From positions 1 through 13,895 of the forward strand of contig CAZBAK010000045.1 of assembly GCA_964489715.1 (NCBI GenBank): a stretch of 13,895 bases of DNA. Direction: 5' to 3'. A program made the translations under genes and the position numbers. The notes beneath the pieces were generated by a model, which made no database searches, had not been told where the DNA came from, and saw only the letters and a list, made by a program, of their open reading frames with translations. Origin of the DNA: Tissierella_A sp964489715. Lineage in GTDB: Bacteria; Bacillota; Clostridia; Tissierellales; Tissierellaceae. Positions 5,264 to 12,818 of the stretch are shown here, piece after piece; the first letter of the stretch is position 1, and every line of letters begins with the position of its first letter.

Positions 5264-7915
5264 ATGATAGAAAACTTAAACAAGACTTATGATCCAAAGA
5301 GTTTTGAAGATAAGCTATATAAGTATTGGAATGAAAATGGTTATTTTAGGGCTGAAGTAAACAAAGAAAAGGAACCCTTTACTATTATGATGCCCCCGCC
5401 AAATGTAACAGGAAGCCTTCATATGGGACATGCTCTTAACAATACAATTCAAGATATCTTAACAAGGTGGAAGAGAATGGATGGTTATGAAGCTCTATGG
5501 CTTCCAGGTACTGACCATGCCAGCATATCTACAGAATCAAGAGTTGTAGAAAAAATAAAAGCAGAAGGAAAAACTAAGGAGGGTCTAGGTAGAGAAGGAT
5601 TCTTAGAGGAAGCTTGGGAGTGGACAGAGCTTTATGGTAATACTATAAAAAACCAGCTTAAAAAACTAGGAGTTTCCTGTGATTGGAGTCGAGATAGCTT
5701 TACATTGGACGAAGGCTTAAGTAATGCTGTAGAAGAAGTATTTGTTCGTCTATACAATAAGGACCTTATATATAGAGGCGACAGAATTATAAACTGGTGT
5801 CCTTCTTGTCAAACAGCTATTTCAGATGCAGAAGTAGAACATGAGGATAGTGATTCTTTTATATGGCATGTAAACTATCCTATTAAAGATAGTGATGAAA
5901 CAATAACTATTGCAACAACAAGACCTGAAACCATATTAGGAGATTTAGCTATAGCAGTTCATCCTGATGATGAGAGATATAAAGATCTAGTAGGTAAAAG
6001 GGCAATATTACCTTTGATGAATAAGGAAATACCTATTATAGCTGATAGATATGTAGATATGGATTTTGGAAGTGGTGCAGTTAAGATAACACCATCTCAT
6101 GATGTAAATGACTTTGAAGTTGGAGAAAGAGCAAATCTTGGTCAAAATATTATAATGGATGAAAGAGCTTATATAAATGAGAATGGTGGAAAATATCAAG
6201 GTCTAGAGAGATTTGAAGCTCGTGAAAAAATAGTAGAAGATTTAAAAGCAGAAGGATACCTAAAAGAAATAAAAGAACATGAAAATGCCATAGGACATTG
6301 TGAAAGATGCAATACCATAATAGAACCTATTATATCTAAGCAATGGTTTGTAAAGATGGAATCTTTAGCAAAACCAGCTCTTGAAGCTTATAAAAATGGT
6401 GAAATAAACTTTATACCAGAAAGATTTGGAAAAGTGTATGTAAACTGGTTAGAAAATATAAGAGATTGGTGTATATCTAGGCAACTTTGGTGGGGGCATA
6501 GACTTCCAGTCTATTACTGTGAAGATTGTGGAGAGACTATAGTTTCTAGAGATGATCATACACATTGTAGTAAGTGTAATAGTGAAAATCTAAAGCAGGA
6601 CAATGATACTCTTGATACTTGGTTTTCATCAGCTCTATGGCCTTTCTCAACCCTTGGATGGCCTGAAAAGACTCCGGATTTAGATTATTTTTTCCCAACA
6701 GATGTACTTGTTACAGGTTATGATATTATATTCTTTTGGATAGTTAGAATGGTTTTTTCAAGTATTGAGCAAATGGGAGAAGTACCTTTTGAAGATATAT
6801 TTTTAACAGGGCTTGTACGTGATAGTGAAGGTAGAAAGATGAGTAAAAGTCTAGGAAATGGTATAGATCCATTAGAGATTATAGATCTTTATGGGGCAGA
6901 TGCTCTTAGATTTACACTTGTAACTGGAACTAGTCCAGGAAATGATATGAGATTTTACAATGAGAGGGTAGAGGCAAATAGGAACTTTGCAAATAAACTT
7001 TGGAATGCAACTAGATTTGTTTTGATGAATCTTGATGAAGAAGTGGCTTTAAAGGATTTAGATCTTAAGAACTTAGAAGAAGAAGATAAGTGGATATTGT
7101 CTAAATTAAATACAACTATAAAAGAAGTAAAGACTAATTTAGATAAGTATGAATTAGGATTTGCAGCTGATAGGATACATGATTTTATATGGGAAGAGTA
7201 TTGTGACTGGTATATAGAAATGGTGAAGTCTAGATTATATGGAGAAGACGAAAAGAGCAAGGAAGTAGCTCAAGGAGTACTTTTATATGTATTAAAAGAT
7301 ATAAATAGATTACTTCATCCATTTATGCCTTTTATAACTGAAGAAATATGGAGTCATCTACCAGGAGATGAGGGAGCCTTAATAGTTGATACTTGGCCAA
7401 GTTATAGAGAAGAACTTAACTTTGAGTCTTCTGAAAAGGATATAGAGTATATAAAAAATGCTATAAAGAACATTAGGAATGCTAGACTTGAAATGGATAT
7501 AGTACCATCAAAAAAATCACCTATTATTTTTGTGACAAAAGATCAACATATAGAAGAAATTATAAGATCAGGTGAAAGATACTTCCAAAATTTAGCTAGT
7601 GCAGAAAATATAATAGTTGAAGATTCGAAACCTAGTGGTGATGAACAAAATATTTCTGTAGTATTGGACAAGGCTGAGGCTTTTCTACCACTTAAAGATT
7701 TAATAGACTTTAAGAAAGAAATGGAAAGATTAGAAAAAGAAAAGCAAAAATTAGAAGGAGAAATAAAAAGAGTTAAAGGAAAGCTTTCCAATGAAGGCTT
7801 TATATCTAAAGCGCCTAAAAAAATAATAGATGAAGAAAAAGAAAAACAAGTTAAATATGAAGAGATGATGGAAAAAGTGTTAGAAAGTATAGAAAATATA
7901 AAAAATAATATCTAG
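5264..7915 (+). CDS. valS: valyl-tRNA synthetase
   Basis: Class I aminoacyl-tRNA synthetase that charges tRNA-Val and edits mischarged threonine. Its 883 residues are the normal bacterial length. The N-terminal catalytic core carries HMGH (53-56) in PPPNVTGSLHMGHAL. The CP1 editing insertion (roughly 190-350) includes TIATTRPETILGD. A zinc-ribbon-like motif lies at Cys419/422 and Cys435/438, and a WCPSC segment comes earlier. KMSKS is intact at 525-529. The anticodon-binding domain includes DRIHDFIWEEYCDWYIE and PFMPFITEEIW. The C-terminal ~75 residues are rich in Lys and Glu and form the tRNA-binding coiled coil known for ValRS, which helps separate it from IleRS and LeuRS. ATG 5264 follows AAGGAGG (5247-5253). 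The T-box with a Val specifier upstream independently supports the assignment. folC follows closely. Confidence 0.98.
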   Translation: MIENLNKTYDPKSFEDKLYKYWNENGYFRAEVNKEKEPFTIMMPPPNVTGSLHMGHALNNTIQDILTRWKRMDGYEALWLPGTDHASISTESRVVEKIKAEGKTKEGLGREGFLEEAWEWTELYGNTIKNQLKKLGVSCDWSRDSFTLDEGLSNAVEEVFVRLYNKDLIYRGDRIINWCPSCQTAISDAEVEHEDSDSFIWHVNYPIKDSDETITIATTRPETILGDLAIAVHPDDERYKDLVGKRAILPLMNKEIPIIADRYVDMDFGSGAVKITPSHDVNDFEVGERANLGQNIIMDERAYINENGGKYQGLERFEAREKIVEDLKAEGYLKEIKEHENAIGHCERCNTIIEPIISKQWFVKMESLAKPALEAYKNGEINFIPERFGKVYVNWLENIRDWCISRQLWWGHRLPVYYCEDCGETIVSRDDHTHCSKCNSENLKQDNDTLDTWFSSALWPFSTLGWPEKTPDLDYFFPTDVLVTGYDIIFFWIVRMVFSSIEQMGEVPFEDIFLTGLVRDSEGRKMSKSLGNGIDPLEIIDLYGADALRFTLVTGTSPGNDMRFYNERVEANRNFANKLWNATRFVLMNLDEEVALKDLDLKNLEEEDKWILSKLNTTIKEVKTNLDKYELGFAADRIHDFIWEEYCDWYIEMVKSRLYGEDEKSKEVAQGVLLYVLKDINRLLHPFMPFITEEIWSHLPGDEGALIVDTWPSYREELNFESSEKDIEYIKNAIKNIRNARLEMDIVPSKKSPIIFVTKDQHIEEIIRSGERYFQNLASAENIIVEDSKPSGDEQNISVVLDKAEAFLPLKDLIDFKKEMERLEKEKQKLEGEIKRVKGKLSNEGFISKAPKKIIDEEKEKQVKYEEMMEKVLESIENIKNNI

Positions 7916-7924
7916 AGGTGTGTG

Positions 7925-9214
7925 ATGAATTATACTGAGGCATTAAATTATATAAATGATAAAGATAAGTTTGGATCAAGATTGGGCCTAGATTCTATAG
8001 GTCAATTGCTAGAAAATCTAGGTAATCCGCAGGAAAAATTGAAGTTTATTCATTTAGCAGGTACAAATGGGAAAGGTTCTACTTCTGCATATATATATTC
8101 ATCTATAATGGAAGCAGGTTATAGTGTAGGACTTTTCACATCACCTTTTTTGGAAAGATTTAACGAGAGAATAGGTTTAAATGGAAAAGATATACCAGAT
8201 GATACTATGGGCAGACTAACAGAAAAAATAAGACAAGCTGCAAATAAGATGTTAGAAGATGGATATGAACATCCTACTACATTTGAAATAGTAACTGCTC
8301 TTGCCTTTCTTTACTTTGAAGAAGAAAAGCCTGATTATGTTATTTTAGAAGTAGGACTAGGAGGAAGGTTCGATTCTACAAATATTATAAAAGAATCAAT
8401 CTGTTCAGTGATAACAACTATTGATTTTGATCATGTAAATGAACTCGGAGATACACTAGCTAAGATAGCATATCAAAAAGCAGGAATTATTAAAGAGAAT
8501 GGTTTAGTTATATCTTATTCTCAAGAAGATGAAGTAGTAGAGGTTTTGAAAGATGTATCAAAAGATATGAATGCAGAACTTATATTTACTACTAAAGCTA
8601 TAGAAATCATAGAAGAAAATGATTATGGAAGTAAATTTAATTATAAATTTAGAGATCATGATTTAGAAAATCTTGAGATTACAATGCTAGGAGAATATCA
8701 AATATATAACGCTTCTTTAGCAATTACTACATTGTTAGTAATGAGAGACAAAGGTTTAATTGAAATTAATGATAAAGAAATTTATAGGGGTATTTTAAAT
8801 ACTAAGTGGAAAGGTAGACTTGAAGTTTTAAAAAGAGATCCAATATTTCTAATAGATGGAGCACATAATCTTCAAGGGATTGAGAATCTTTCTAAAGCCC
8901 TAGAGCTTTTTAAATATAGAAAACTAATATTAGGAGTTTCAATTTTAAAAGATAAAGATGTAGATAATATGTTGAAATCTTTAATTCCATTAGCTGATAC
9001 TGTTATAGCTACAGAGGTATATATGCCTCGTAAACTTTCAGCAGAAGATTTAGGTAAGAAAATAGAGAAGTATAACAAAGAGGTTATAGTAGAGAAGAAT
9101 GTTAAGAAAGCTATCTTAAAGGCAATAGATATAGCCCATAAAGATGATATGATAGTATTTGGTGGTTCCTTGTATTTAATTGGTGAAGTAAGAACAATAG
9201 TAAACCTTCTATAG
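7925..9214 (+). CDS. folC: bifunctional folylpolyglutamate synthase / dihydrofolate synthase
   Basis: Mur-ligase-superfamily enzyme that adds glutamate to dihydropteroate and/or folates, using ATP, to make and retain folate cofactors. Of 429 residues, the ATP P-loop GTNGKGST is at about 46-53 in LAGTNGKGSTSAY. The family segment FTSPFLERFNERI follows. EVGLGGRFDSTN and TTIDFDHVNELGDTLAKIAYQKAGIIK are further Mur/FolC signatures, the latter holding the lysine that is carbamylated in this superfamily. The C-terminal domain has FLIDGAHNLQGIENL, typical of FolC. GTG 7922 is possible, but ATG 7925 has better spacing from GAGG (7915-7918), which overlaps the valS stop, so translation is coupled to valS. 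It is therefore likely under the same T-box control, tying folate supply to valine-tRNA status. Whether it has both activities cannot be read from sequence alone. Confidence 0.94.
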   Translation: MNYTEALNYINDKDKFGSRLGLDSIGQLLENLGNPQEKLKFIHLAGTNGKGSTSAYIYSSIMEAGYSVGLFTSPFLERFNERIGLNGKDIPDDTMGRLTEKIRQAANKMLEDGYEHPTTFEIVTALAFLYFEEEKPDYVILEVGLGGRFDSTNIIKESICSVITTIDFDHVNELGDTLAKIAYQKAGIIKENGLVISYSQEDEVVEVLKDVSKDMNAELIFTTKAIEIIEENDYGSKFNYKFRDHDLENLEITMLGEYQIYNASLAITTLLVMRDKGLIEINDKEIYRGILNTKWKGRLEVLKRDPIFLIDGAHNLQGIENLSKALELFKYRKLILGVSILKDKDVDNMLKSLIPLADTVIATEVYMPRKLSAEDLGKKIEKYNKEVIVEKNVKKAILKAIDIAHKDDMIVFGGSLYLIGEVRTIVNLL

Positions 9215-9235
9215 CAACAGCTATAGAAGGTTTTT
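9202..9235. terminator. strong hairpin between convergent folC and DUF4364 gene
   Basis: AAACCTTCTATAGC (9202-9215) pairs perfectly with GCTATAGAAGGTTT (9220-9233) around an AACA loop, and the T-run is 9231-9235. The stem includes the folC stop codon. On the minus strand the same hairpin is followed by a short TTTA, so it could also serve the convergent gene. Confidence 0.88.
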
Positions 9236-9758
9236 ATATAAACATATTGATCATATTTTTATATAAGACATCTGTATTGGTTTTCCACTTATGACAGATA
9301 TTTTCTGCTTGTTCTAAAGATGGTACGCTTATATACATACTAAAAAGAGTTTCTTCATTTTCAACTAATTTTAGATTGACCATATATTCATTTCCTTCTT
9401 TTAAAAAATATTCTGCTACAACTTGAGAATCTCTTTTTTCAAGAATAGAAAAATCTTTGAAATCTTCTTTTAATTCTTCTTTTATATTTTCAGGAATTTT
9501 TGAGTCAAAATATTTCAAGGCTAAAGTTCCCTTTTCTAAGAGCATATATTTTTCCTTATCTTCATCTTCTACAAGTTCTATAAGGTTCCCCTCTATTAGT
9601 TCTCCTAAGTATTGTTTTATTAGAAAGAAGTTCAGATAATCTTTTTGTAATATATATTCAGAAATCTCATTTTTATCAAAAGAATTAGGAGCATTTTCAA
9701 TTATATATAGCAGGATTAATTTATTTTGAGCAAGTTCTTCAGTATTATTAGAAAACAT
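9234..9758 (-). CDS. DUF4364 family protein (winged-helix-like, function unknown)
   Basis: The start FSNNTEELAQNKLILLYIIE, followed by a run containing NFFLIKQYLGELIEGNLIEL, is the pattern I recognise as the DUF4364 family of Clostridia. I take the start as ATG at 9758-9756 (174 residues), because AAGAGGTG precedes it at six bases; the GTG six codons upstream would consume that site. The N-terminal ~80 residues look like a winged helix (helix-helix-recognition helix and a short beta wing, KYMLLEKGTLALKYF). The C-terminal half alternates beta strands with charged helices. No signal peptide, membrane helix or catalytic motif is seen. The name as a DNA-binding regulator is inference from fold-like pattern only. 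It is transcribed alone, divergent from the miniprotein-hpt operon, which places it where an autoregulator or regulator of hpt could sit. Confidence 0.8.
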   Translation of the reverse strand: MFSNNTEELAQNKLILLYIIENAPNSFDKNEISEYILQKDYLNFFLIKQYLGELIEGNLIELVEDEDKEKYMLLEKGTLALKYFDSKIPENIKEELKEDFKDFSILEKRDSQVVAEYFLKEGNEYMVNLKLVENEETLFSMYISVPSLEQAENICHKWKTNTDVLYKNMINMFI

Positions 9759-9787
9759 AGACAACACCTCTTCCACTGTTTAATTCT

Positions 9788-9796
9788 ATTATAACA
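9788..9796 (-). promoter_or_regulatory. promoter of the DUF4364 gene (extended -10)
   Basis: On the minus strand the sequence reads TGTTATAAT: extended TGn plus a perfect TATAAT (complement of 9788-9793). No clear -35 lies 17 bases upstream. The leader would be about 25 nt before the ATG at 9758. Confidence 0.6.
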
Positions 9797-9881
9797 TAAA
9801 TAGTTAATAAATCTAAAACTAGTATTATTTAAATCCAGATAAGCAGTTGTATAGTAGTTTTTTATAAAAAATCAATAAATT

Positions 9882-9912
9882 TTGACTTAAGACTAGCTAA
9901 TTATGTTATTAT
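9882..9912 (+). promoter_or_regulatory. promoter of the miniprotein-hpt operon
   Basis: TTGACT (9882-9887) and TATTAT (9907-9912), the latter preceded by TGt (9904-9906) as an extended -10. The spacer is 19 bases, somewhat long, so the extended -10 probably compensates. An inverted repeat, ACTAGCT (9892-9898) with AGCTAGT (9920-9926), is centred on the -10 element. Confidence 0.5.
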
Positions 9913-9964
9913 AGAAGAAAGCTAGTATAAATAGATTTAAAGATTGAGAAAGGTAAGATTGATT

Positions 9965-10096
9965 ATGGATACAAAACTAGTAATAGGTGTTATAATATTT
10001 ACTATATTAATAAGTTTCCAATATACTTTAAATCGAATATTGAAGGAGCTTATAGAGATAAAAAATATTTTAAGAAAAGACATTAAAAAATTATAA
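9965..10096 (+). CDS. 43-residue single-span membrane miniprotein, function unknown
   Basis: A short open frame reading MDTKLVIGVIIFTILISF followed by QYTLNRILKELIEIKNILRK and a basic end. Residues 5-17 are a continuous hydrophobic stretch suited to one membrane helix. The remainder is amphipathic, with Leu/Ile spaced every three to four residues between Lys and Glu, so it may form a cytoplasmic helix or coiled coil. The charge pattern suggests a signal-anchor with the C-terminus inside. The ribosome binding site AGAAAGG (9947-9953) is 11 bases before ATG 9965 and five before an in-frame TTG at 9959, which would add two residues. The stop is 25 bases before the hpt start, so it looks like the first gene of that operon. 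It is below usual annotation cut-offs. I do not know a named family; the evidence is frame, ribosome binding site, membrane-protein composition and promoter position. Confidence 0.6.
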   Translation: MDTKLVIGVIIFTILISFQYTLNRILKELIEIKNILRKDIKKL

Positions 10097-10121
10097 TAAA
10101 TATAAGAAAGGGGAGAAAGAT

Positions 10122-10646
10122 TTGATCGAGGATAAAAAAGAAAAAGTTCTTTTTTCAAGGGAAGAAATAGGAAATAAGGTTGTAGAACTAGGAAAAGAAT
10201 TAACTGATTATTATAAAGGTAAAGATCTGGTAGTTGTATCTCTTCTTCGTGGCAGCTTTATATTTGCATCTGATTTAATAAGGGAAATAAAACTTCCCCT
10301 AGAAGTTGATTTTATTACAACATCTAGTTATGGTGATTCAGAGACAAGTTCAGGAGTTGTAGAAATAGCACACGACTTAAGATGTGACATTGAAGGTAAG
10401 GATGTACTTATTGTTGATGATATTATAGATTCTGGTTATACACTCCTAAAAGTTATAAATCATTTAAAAGGAAAAAATCCTAAAACAATAAAAACCTGTC
10501 TTTTATTAGACAAACCTAGTAGACGTAAGGTTGATTTAAAACCAGATTTTCTTGGATTTAGTATACCAGATGTTTTTATTGTTGGATATGGTCTTAATTA
10601 TGGGGTACATTACAGAAATATACCTTATATATTTACATTTGAATAA
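10122..10646 (+). CDS. hpt: hypoxanthine phosphoribosyltransferase
   Basis: Purine-salvage enzyme converting hypoxanthine (and often guanine) plus PRPP to IMP/GMP in the cytoplasm. At 174 residues it matches bacterial HPRT. The PRPP-binding motif VDDIIDSG is at 98-105, the flexible-loop SSYG at 68-71, the LRGS loop at 42-45, and the base-contacting DK at 130-131. The start is TTG 10122, with AAGGGGAG (10108-10115) six bases upstream; no better start is present. The C-terminal purine-binding segment reads FIVGYGLNYGVHYRNIPYI. The usual sequence has GLDY here, so the conserved Asp is Asn159. The ending FTFE is also atypical. In many Firmicutes hpt sits beside tilS and ftsH; here it follows a miniprotein instead. 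The other motifs are intact, so I expect an active enzyme. Confidence 0.93.
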   Translation: MIEDKKEKVLFSREEIGNKVVELGKELTDYYKGKDLVVVSLLRGSFIFASDLIREIKLPLEVDFITTSSYGDSETSSGVVEIAHDLRCDIEGKDVLIVDDIIDSGYTLLKVINHLKGKNPKTIKTCLLLDKPSRRKVDLKPDFLGFSIPDVFIVGYGLNYGVHYRNIPYIFTFE

Positions 10647-10680
10647 AAAATAGCTACAGTAGTTTCTGTAGCTATTTTTA
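10646..10680. terminator. hpt terminator, bidirectional in form
   Basis: AAAAATAGCTACAG (10646-10659) pairs with CTGTAGCTATTTTT (10666-10679) around a six-base loop; a T-run forms the 3' end. It begins at the last base of the hpt stop. Only 37 bases separate it from the next ribosome binding site, and I see no convincing promoter for the CPBP gene there, so some read-through may supply it. Confidence 0.88.
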
Positions 10681-10731
10681 TAATTTTTGAAAAGATTAAA
10701 AAAATCTTTAATATTTAAAGAGGTGTGATCT

Positions 10732-11670
10732 ATGATAGAAGAAAATCAACTATCTATATATAGAACTAATATTTTATATTTAGTATTGGCTATGTCCTTA
10801 ATTTTTATAGGTTCTTTAGTTCAAGGAATAGATTTGTTTACTGGAATTTTAATTACACAGATCTTATTGTTAATACTACCAAATATATTCTTTATTAAAA
10901 AAAATGGACTATCTATAAAGAAGACCTGGCGATTAAACAGATTAAGTTTAAAGAATATTATCCTAGTATTTATAATTACCTTATTGACCTACCCAGTAGC
11001 TGTTTATTTTCAAGCAATATTTGTAAGTTTATTAAGTAGTTTTAAAGATGTAAATCCAAATACTCTTCCTATAGAAGTTTCTCAAGCACCATTTTTATGG
11101 TCTGTGTTTTTTATAGCTATAGTACCAGGTATTTGCGAAGAAATTATGTTTAGAGGTACAATACTCAGAGCTTACGAAAAACTTGGAATTAAAAAAGCTA
11201 TTATAATAAGTGCTGTGCTATTTGGAGTCTTTCATTTTACTTTATTAAATTTAATAGGCCCTGTTATACTAGGAATTGTATTTGGAATAATGGTATATAG
11301 GACTAATTCCATATATTCATCTATGCTAGGTCATGCTTTGAACAATCTTATTGCATTGACACTCAACTATTTTTTAATGAAAAATCTAGAACTTATAAAT
11401 GAAGTAGGAACACAAGAAGTGGAAATAGATATAATAAGTAGCATAATATCATTTTTGATAATAAGTCTATTTATAATATTTTTGATAAATATTATAAAAA
11501 AACTTTTAAATAAGTTGACTTCAGAATCAGAAGAGATAAGTGAAGAAATAGAAGATAATGGAGAAAATATATATGTAGAAAAAAAGAGGGTCAGTTACTA
11601 TAGCTTTCTACCCCTGTTATTAGTTGCCATAATGTTTATTATATTTAATTTTATGTTTATTTTCAGATAA
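10732..11670 (+). CDS. CPBP family intramembrane metalloprotease
   Basis: Integral membrane protein of the CPBP (CAAX protease / bacteriocin-processing, 'Abi') family. The catalytic signatures are all present: EExxxR as EEIMFRG with Glu136, Glu137 and Arg141; FGxxH as FGVFHF with His168; and HALNN with His201 and Asn205. These residues form the family's glutamate/histidine active site within the membrane. About eight hydrophobic helices are visible (near 11-33, 34-55, 74-100, 121-134, 154-168, 172-189, 233-255 and 290-311). Between the last two is a charged, Glu-rich segment (262-287), so the protein has a C-terminal extension beyond the protease core. ATG 10732 follows AAAGAGGTG (10717-10725) at six bases. 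The substrate is unknown; relatives handle bacteriocin self-immunity, prenylated proteins or membrane-protein quality control. It probably forms a pair with the methyltransferase 38 bases downstream. Confidence 0.9.
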   Translation: MIEENQLSIYRTNILYLVLAMSLIFIGSLVQGIDLFTGILITQILLLILPNIFFIKKNGLSIKKTWRLNRLSLKNIILVFIITLLTYPVAVYFQAIFVSLLSSFKDVNPNTLPIEVSQAPFLWSVFFIAIVPGICEEIMFRGTILRAYEKLGIKKAIIISAVLFGVFHFTLLNLIGPVILGIVFGIMVYRTNSIYSSMLGHALNNLIALTLNYFLMKNLELINEVGTQEVEIDIISSIISFLIISLFIIFLINIIKKLLNKLTSESEEISEEIEDNGENIYVEKKRVSYYSFLPLLLVAIMFIIFNFMFIFR

Positions 11671-11708
11671 GATTAGAACTTTATTTAAATAATGAAAGAG
11701 GAGTAAAG

Positions 11709-12446
11709 ATGGATATATATAATAAATTTGCACAAGTTTATGACGAATTGATGAATGACTTTGATTATAAGGAATGGTTTAATTATATAGAAGATATATT
11801 TAAAAGATATGATAAAGAGCCTAGAGAAATATTGGAAATGGCTTGTGGTACTGGGAATTTATCTTATTTTTTTGCTGATAGAATGTATAAGCTTACAGCC
11901 TTTGACATTTCGGATGAAATGCTTTCTAAGGCTTATAAAAAATTAAATAAGTATAAAAATGTTAAACTGCTTAAGCAGGATATGACAGATTTCAAATTTA
12001 ATATAAGATTTGATAGTGTTATATCTATATGTGATAGCATAAATTATATTCTTACAAAAGAAAAACTTGTAGAGACTTTTAAGAATGTATACAAACATTT
12101 ACAAGATGGAGGTATATTTATATTTGATATAAATTCTTTTTATAAATTAGAACATATACTTGGAAATAATATATTCCTAGAAGATAGGGAAGATATATTT
12201 TATACTTGGGAAAACTTTTATGATAAAGATATAAACATATGTGATTTTTATCTGACCTTTTTTTTAAAAGAAGGAGAAAATTATAAAAGATTTGATGAAA
12301 ACCATAGAGAAAAAGCATATACAATCGGAGATATAGTAGAATCTTTAGAAATAGCAGGATTCAAAACAAATCATTTTTATGACTGTTTTACATTTAATAA
12401 GCCAGATGATCTATCTGAAAGAATCAATTTTGTAGCCATTAAATAG
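11709..12446 (+). CDS. class I SAM-dependent methyltransferase (YqeM-like)
   Basis: A 245-residue Rossmann-fold methyltransferase. The SAM-binding motif I is ILEMACGTGNLS (Glu43 to Asn50), motif II places Asp66 in LTAFDISDEML, and motif III has Asp91 in KQDMTDF. The later FDSVISICDSINYI and GGIFIFDINS strands complete the fold. The N-terminus MDIYNKFAQVYDELMNDFDYKEW and overall layout resemble the YqeM family of Firmicutes, whose substrate I do not know. No signal peptide, zinc motif or RNA-binding extension is seen, so it is a soluble small-molecule- or protein-type methyltransferase by default. ATG 11709 follows AAGAGGAG (11696-11703). It sits 38 bases behind the CPBP gene with no terminator between, so the two are probably cotranscribed. 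No role is implied by the neighbours. Confidence 0.87.
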   Translation: MDIYNKFAQVYDELMNDFDYKEWFNYIEDIFKRYDKEPREILEMACGTGNLSYFFADRMYKLTAFDISDEMLSKAYKKLNKYKNVKLLKQDMTDFKFNIRFDSVISICDSINYILTKEKLVETFKNVYKHLQDGGIFIFDINSFYKLEHILGNNIFLEDREDIFYTWENFYDKDINICDFYLTFFLKEGENYKRFDENHREKAYTIGDIVESLEIAGFKTNHFYDCFTFNKPDDLSERINFVAIK

Positions 12447-12478
12447 AGAGAGGATTTTCATTGAAAGGGTCTATATTA

Positions 12479-12507
12479 TTGACTACAAGCCTATATTATG
12501 GTAATGT
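12479..12507 (+). promoter_or_regulatory. possible cold-shock gene promoter
   Basis: TTGACT (12479-12484), 17 bases, then TAATGT (12502-12507), a weak -10. A 9-base direct repeat, CTATATTAT, at 12471-12479 and 12491-12499 overlaps it. If used, it leaves a leader of about 45 nt before the cold-shock gene. Confidence 0.3.
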
Positions 12508-12547
12508 AAATAATTAGAAAGACTATTAACCTTATTAAAGTGTTACT

Positions 12548-12552
12548 GGAGG
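12548..12552 (+). promoter_or_regulatory. cold-shock gene ribosome binding site that decides the start
   Basis: GGAGG eight bases before ATG 12561. It lies inside the seven-codon extension that a start at GTG 12540 would create, so the shorter product is the real one and also matches family N-termini. Confidence 0.8.
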
Positions 12553-12560
12553 AATTGAAA

Positions 12561-12761
12561 ATGGAAAAAGGTACAGTAAAATGGTTTAATGCAACAAAGG
12601 GATTTGGATTTATATCAAGGGACGATGGAGAAGATGTATTTGTACATTATTCAGGAATTGAAGGAGAAGGATTCAAAAGCCTAGATGAAGGCGATCAAGT
12701 TGAATTTGAGGTAGTTGAAGGCGAAAAAGGACCTCAAGCAACTAATGTAAACAAACTATAA
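12561..12761 (+). CDS. csp: cold-shock protein (CspA family)
   Basis: A 66-residue single cold-shock domain, the standard size for bacterial Csp proteins. RNP1 is KGFGFI (13-18) and RNP2 is VFVHY (26-30), with the aromatic residues Trp8, Phe15, Phe17 and Phe27 that stack on single-stranded nucleic acid. The N-terminus MEKGTVKWFNATKGFGF is typical for clostridial family members. It acts as an RNA chaperone, keeping mRNA single-stranded; some relatives also act as transcription antiterminators. It is preceded by a 114-base gap holding a possible promoter and followed, 31 bases after its stop, by a terminator hairpin and then hslO. Which csp paralogue this is (A, B, C or D) cannot be assigned from the sequence, so the symbol is generic. 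Confidence 0.95.
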   Translation: MEKGTVKWFNATKGFGFISRDDGEDVFVHYSGIEGEGFKSLDEGDQVEFEVVEGEKGPQATNVNKL

Positions 12762-12792
12762 AGAGATAGAATAGACATAATTATATAAGTTA

Positions 12793-12818
12793 AAAAGCCC
12801 CTTCAAGGGGCTTTTATT
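12793..12818 (+). terminator. csp terminator directly in front of hslO
   Basis: AAAAGCCCCT (12793-12802) pairs with AGGGGCTTTT (12806-12815) around a three-base TCA loop, followed by ATT. This is the most GC-rich stem in the window. It ends only seven bases before the hslO ribosome binding site, leaving no room for an hslO promoter downstream of it. Confidence 0.9.

Noticed and set aside
9858..9870. AT-rich dyad (T-run, ATA, A-run) as a terminator
   Set aside because: It lies between two divergent genes, where no transcript needs ending, and A/T runs of this size are expected by chance at this composition.
10687..10715. TTGAAA with AATATT as a promoter for the CPBP gene
   Set aside because: The predicted start of transcription would fall inside the gene's own ribosome binding site (10717-10725), leaving it without a usable leader.
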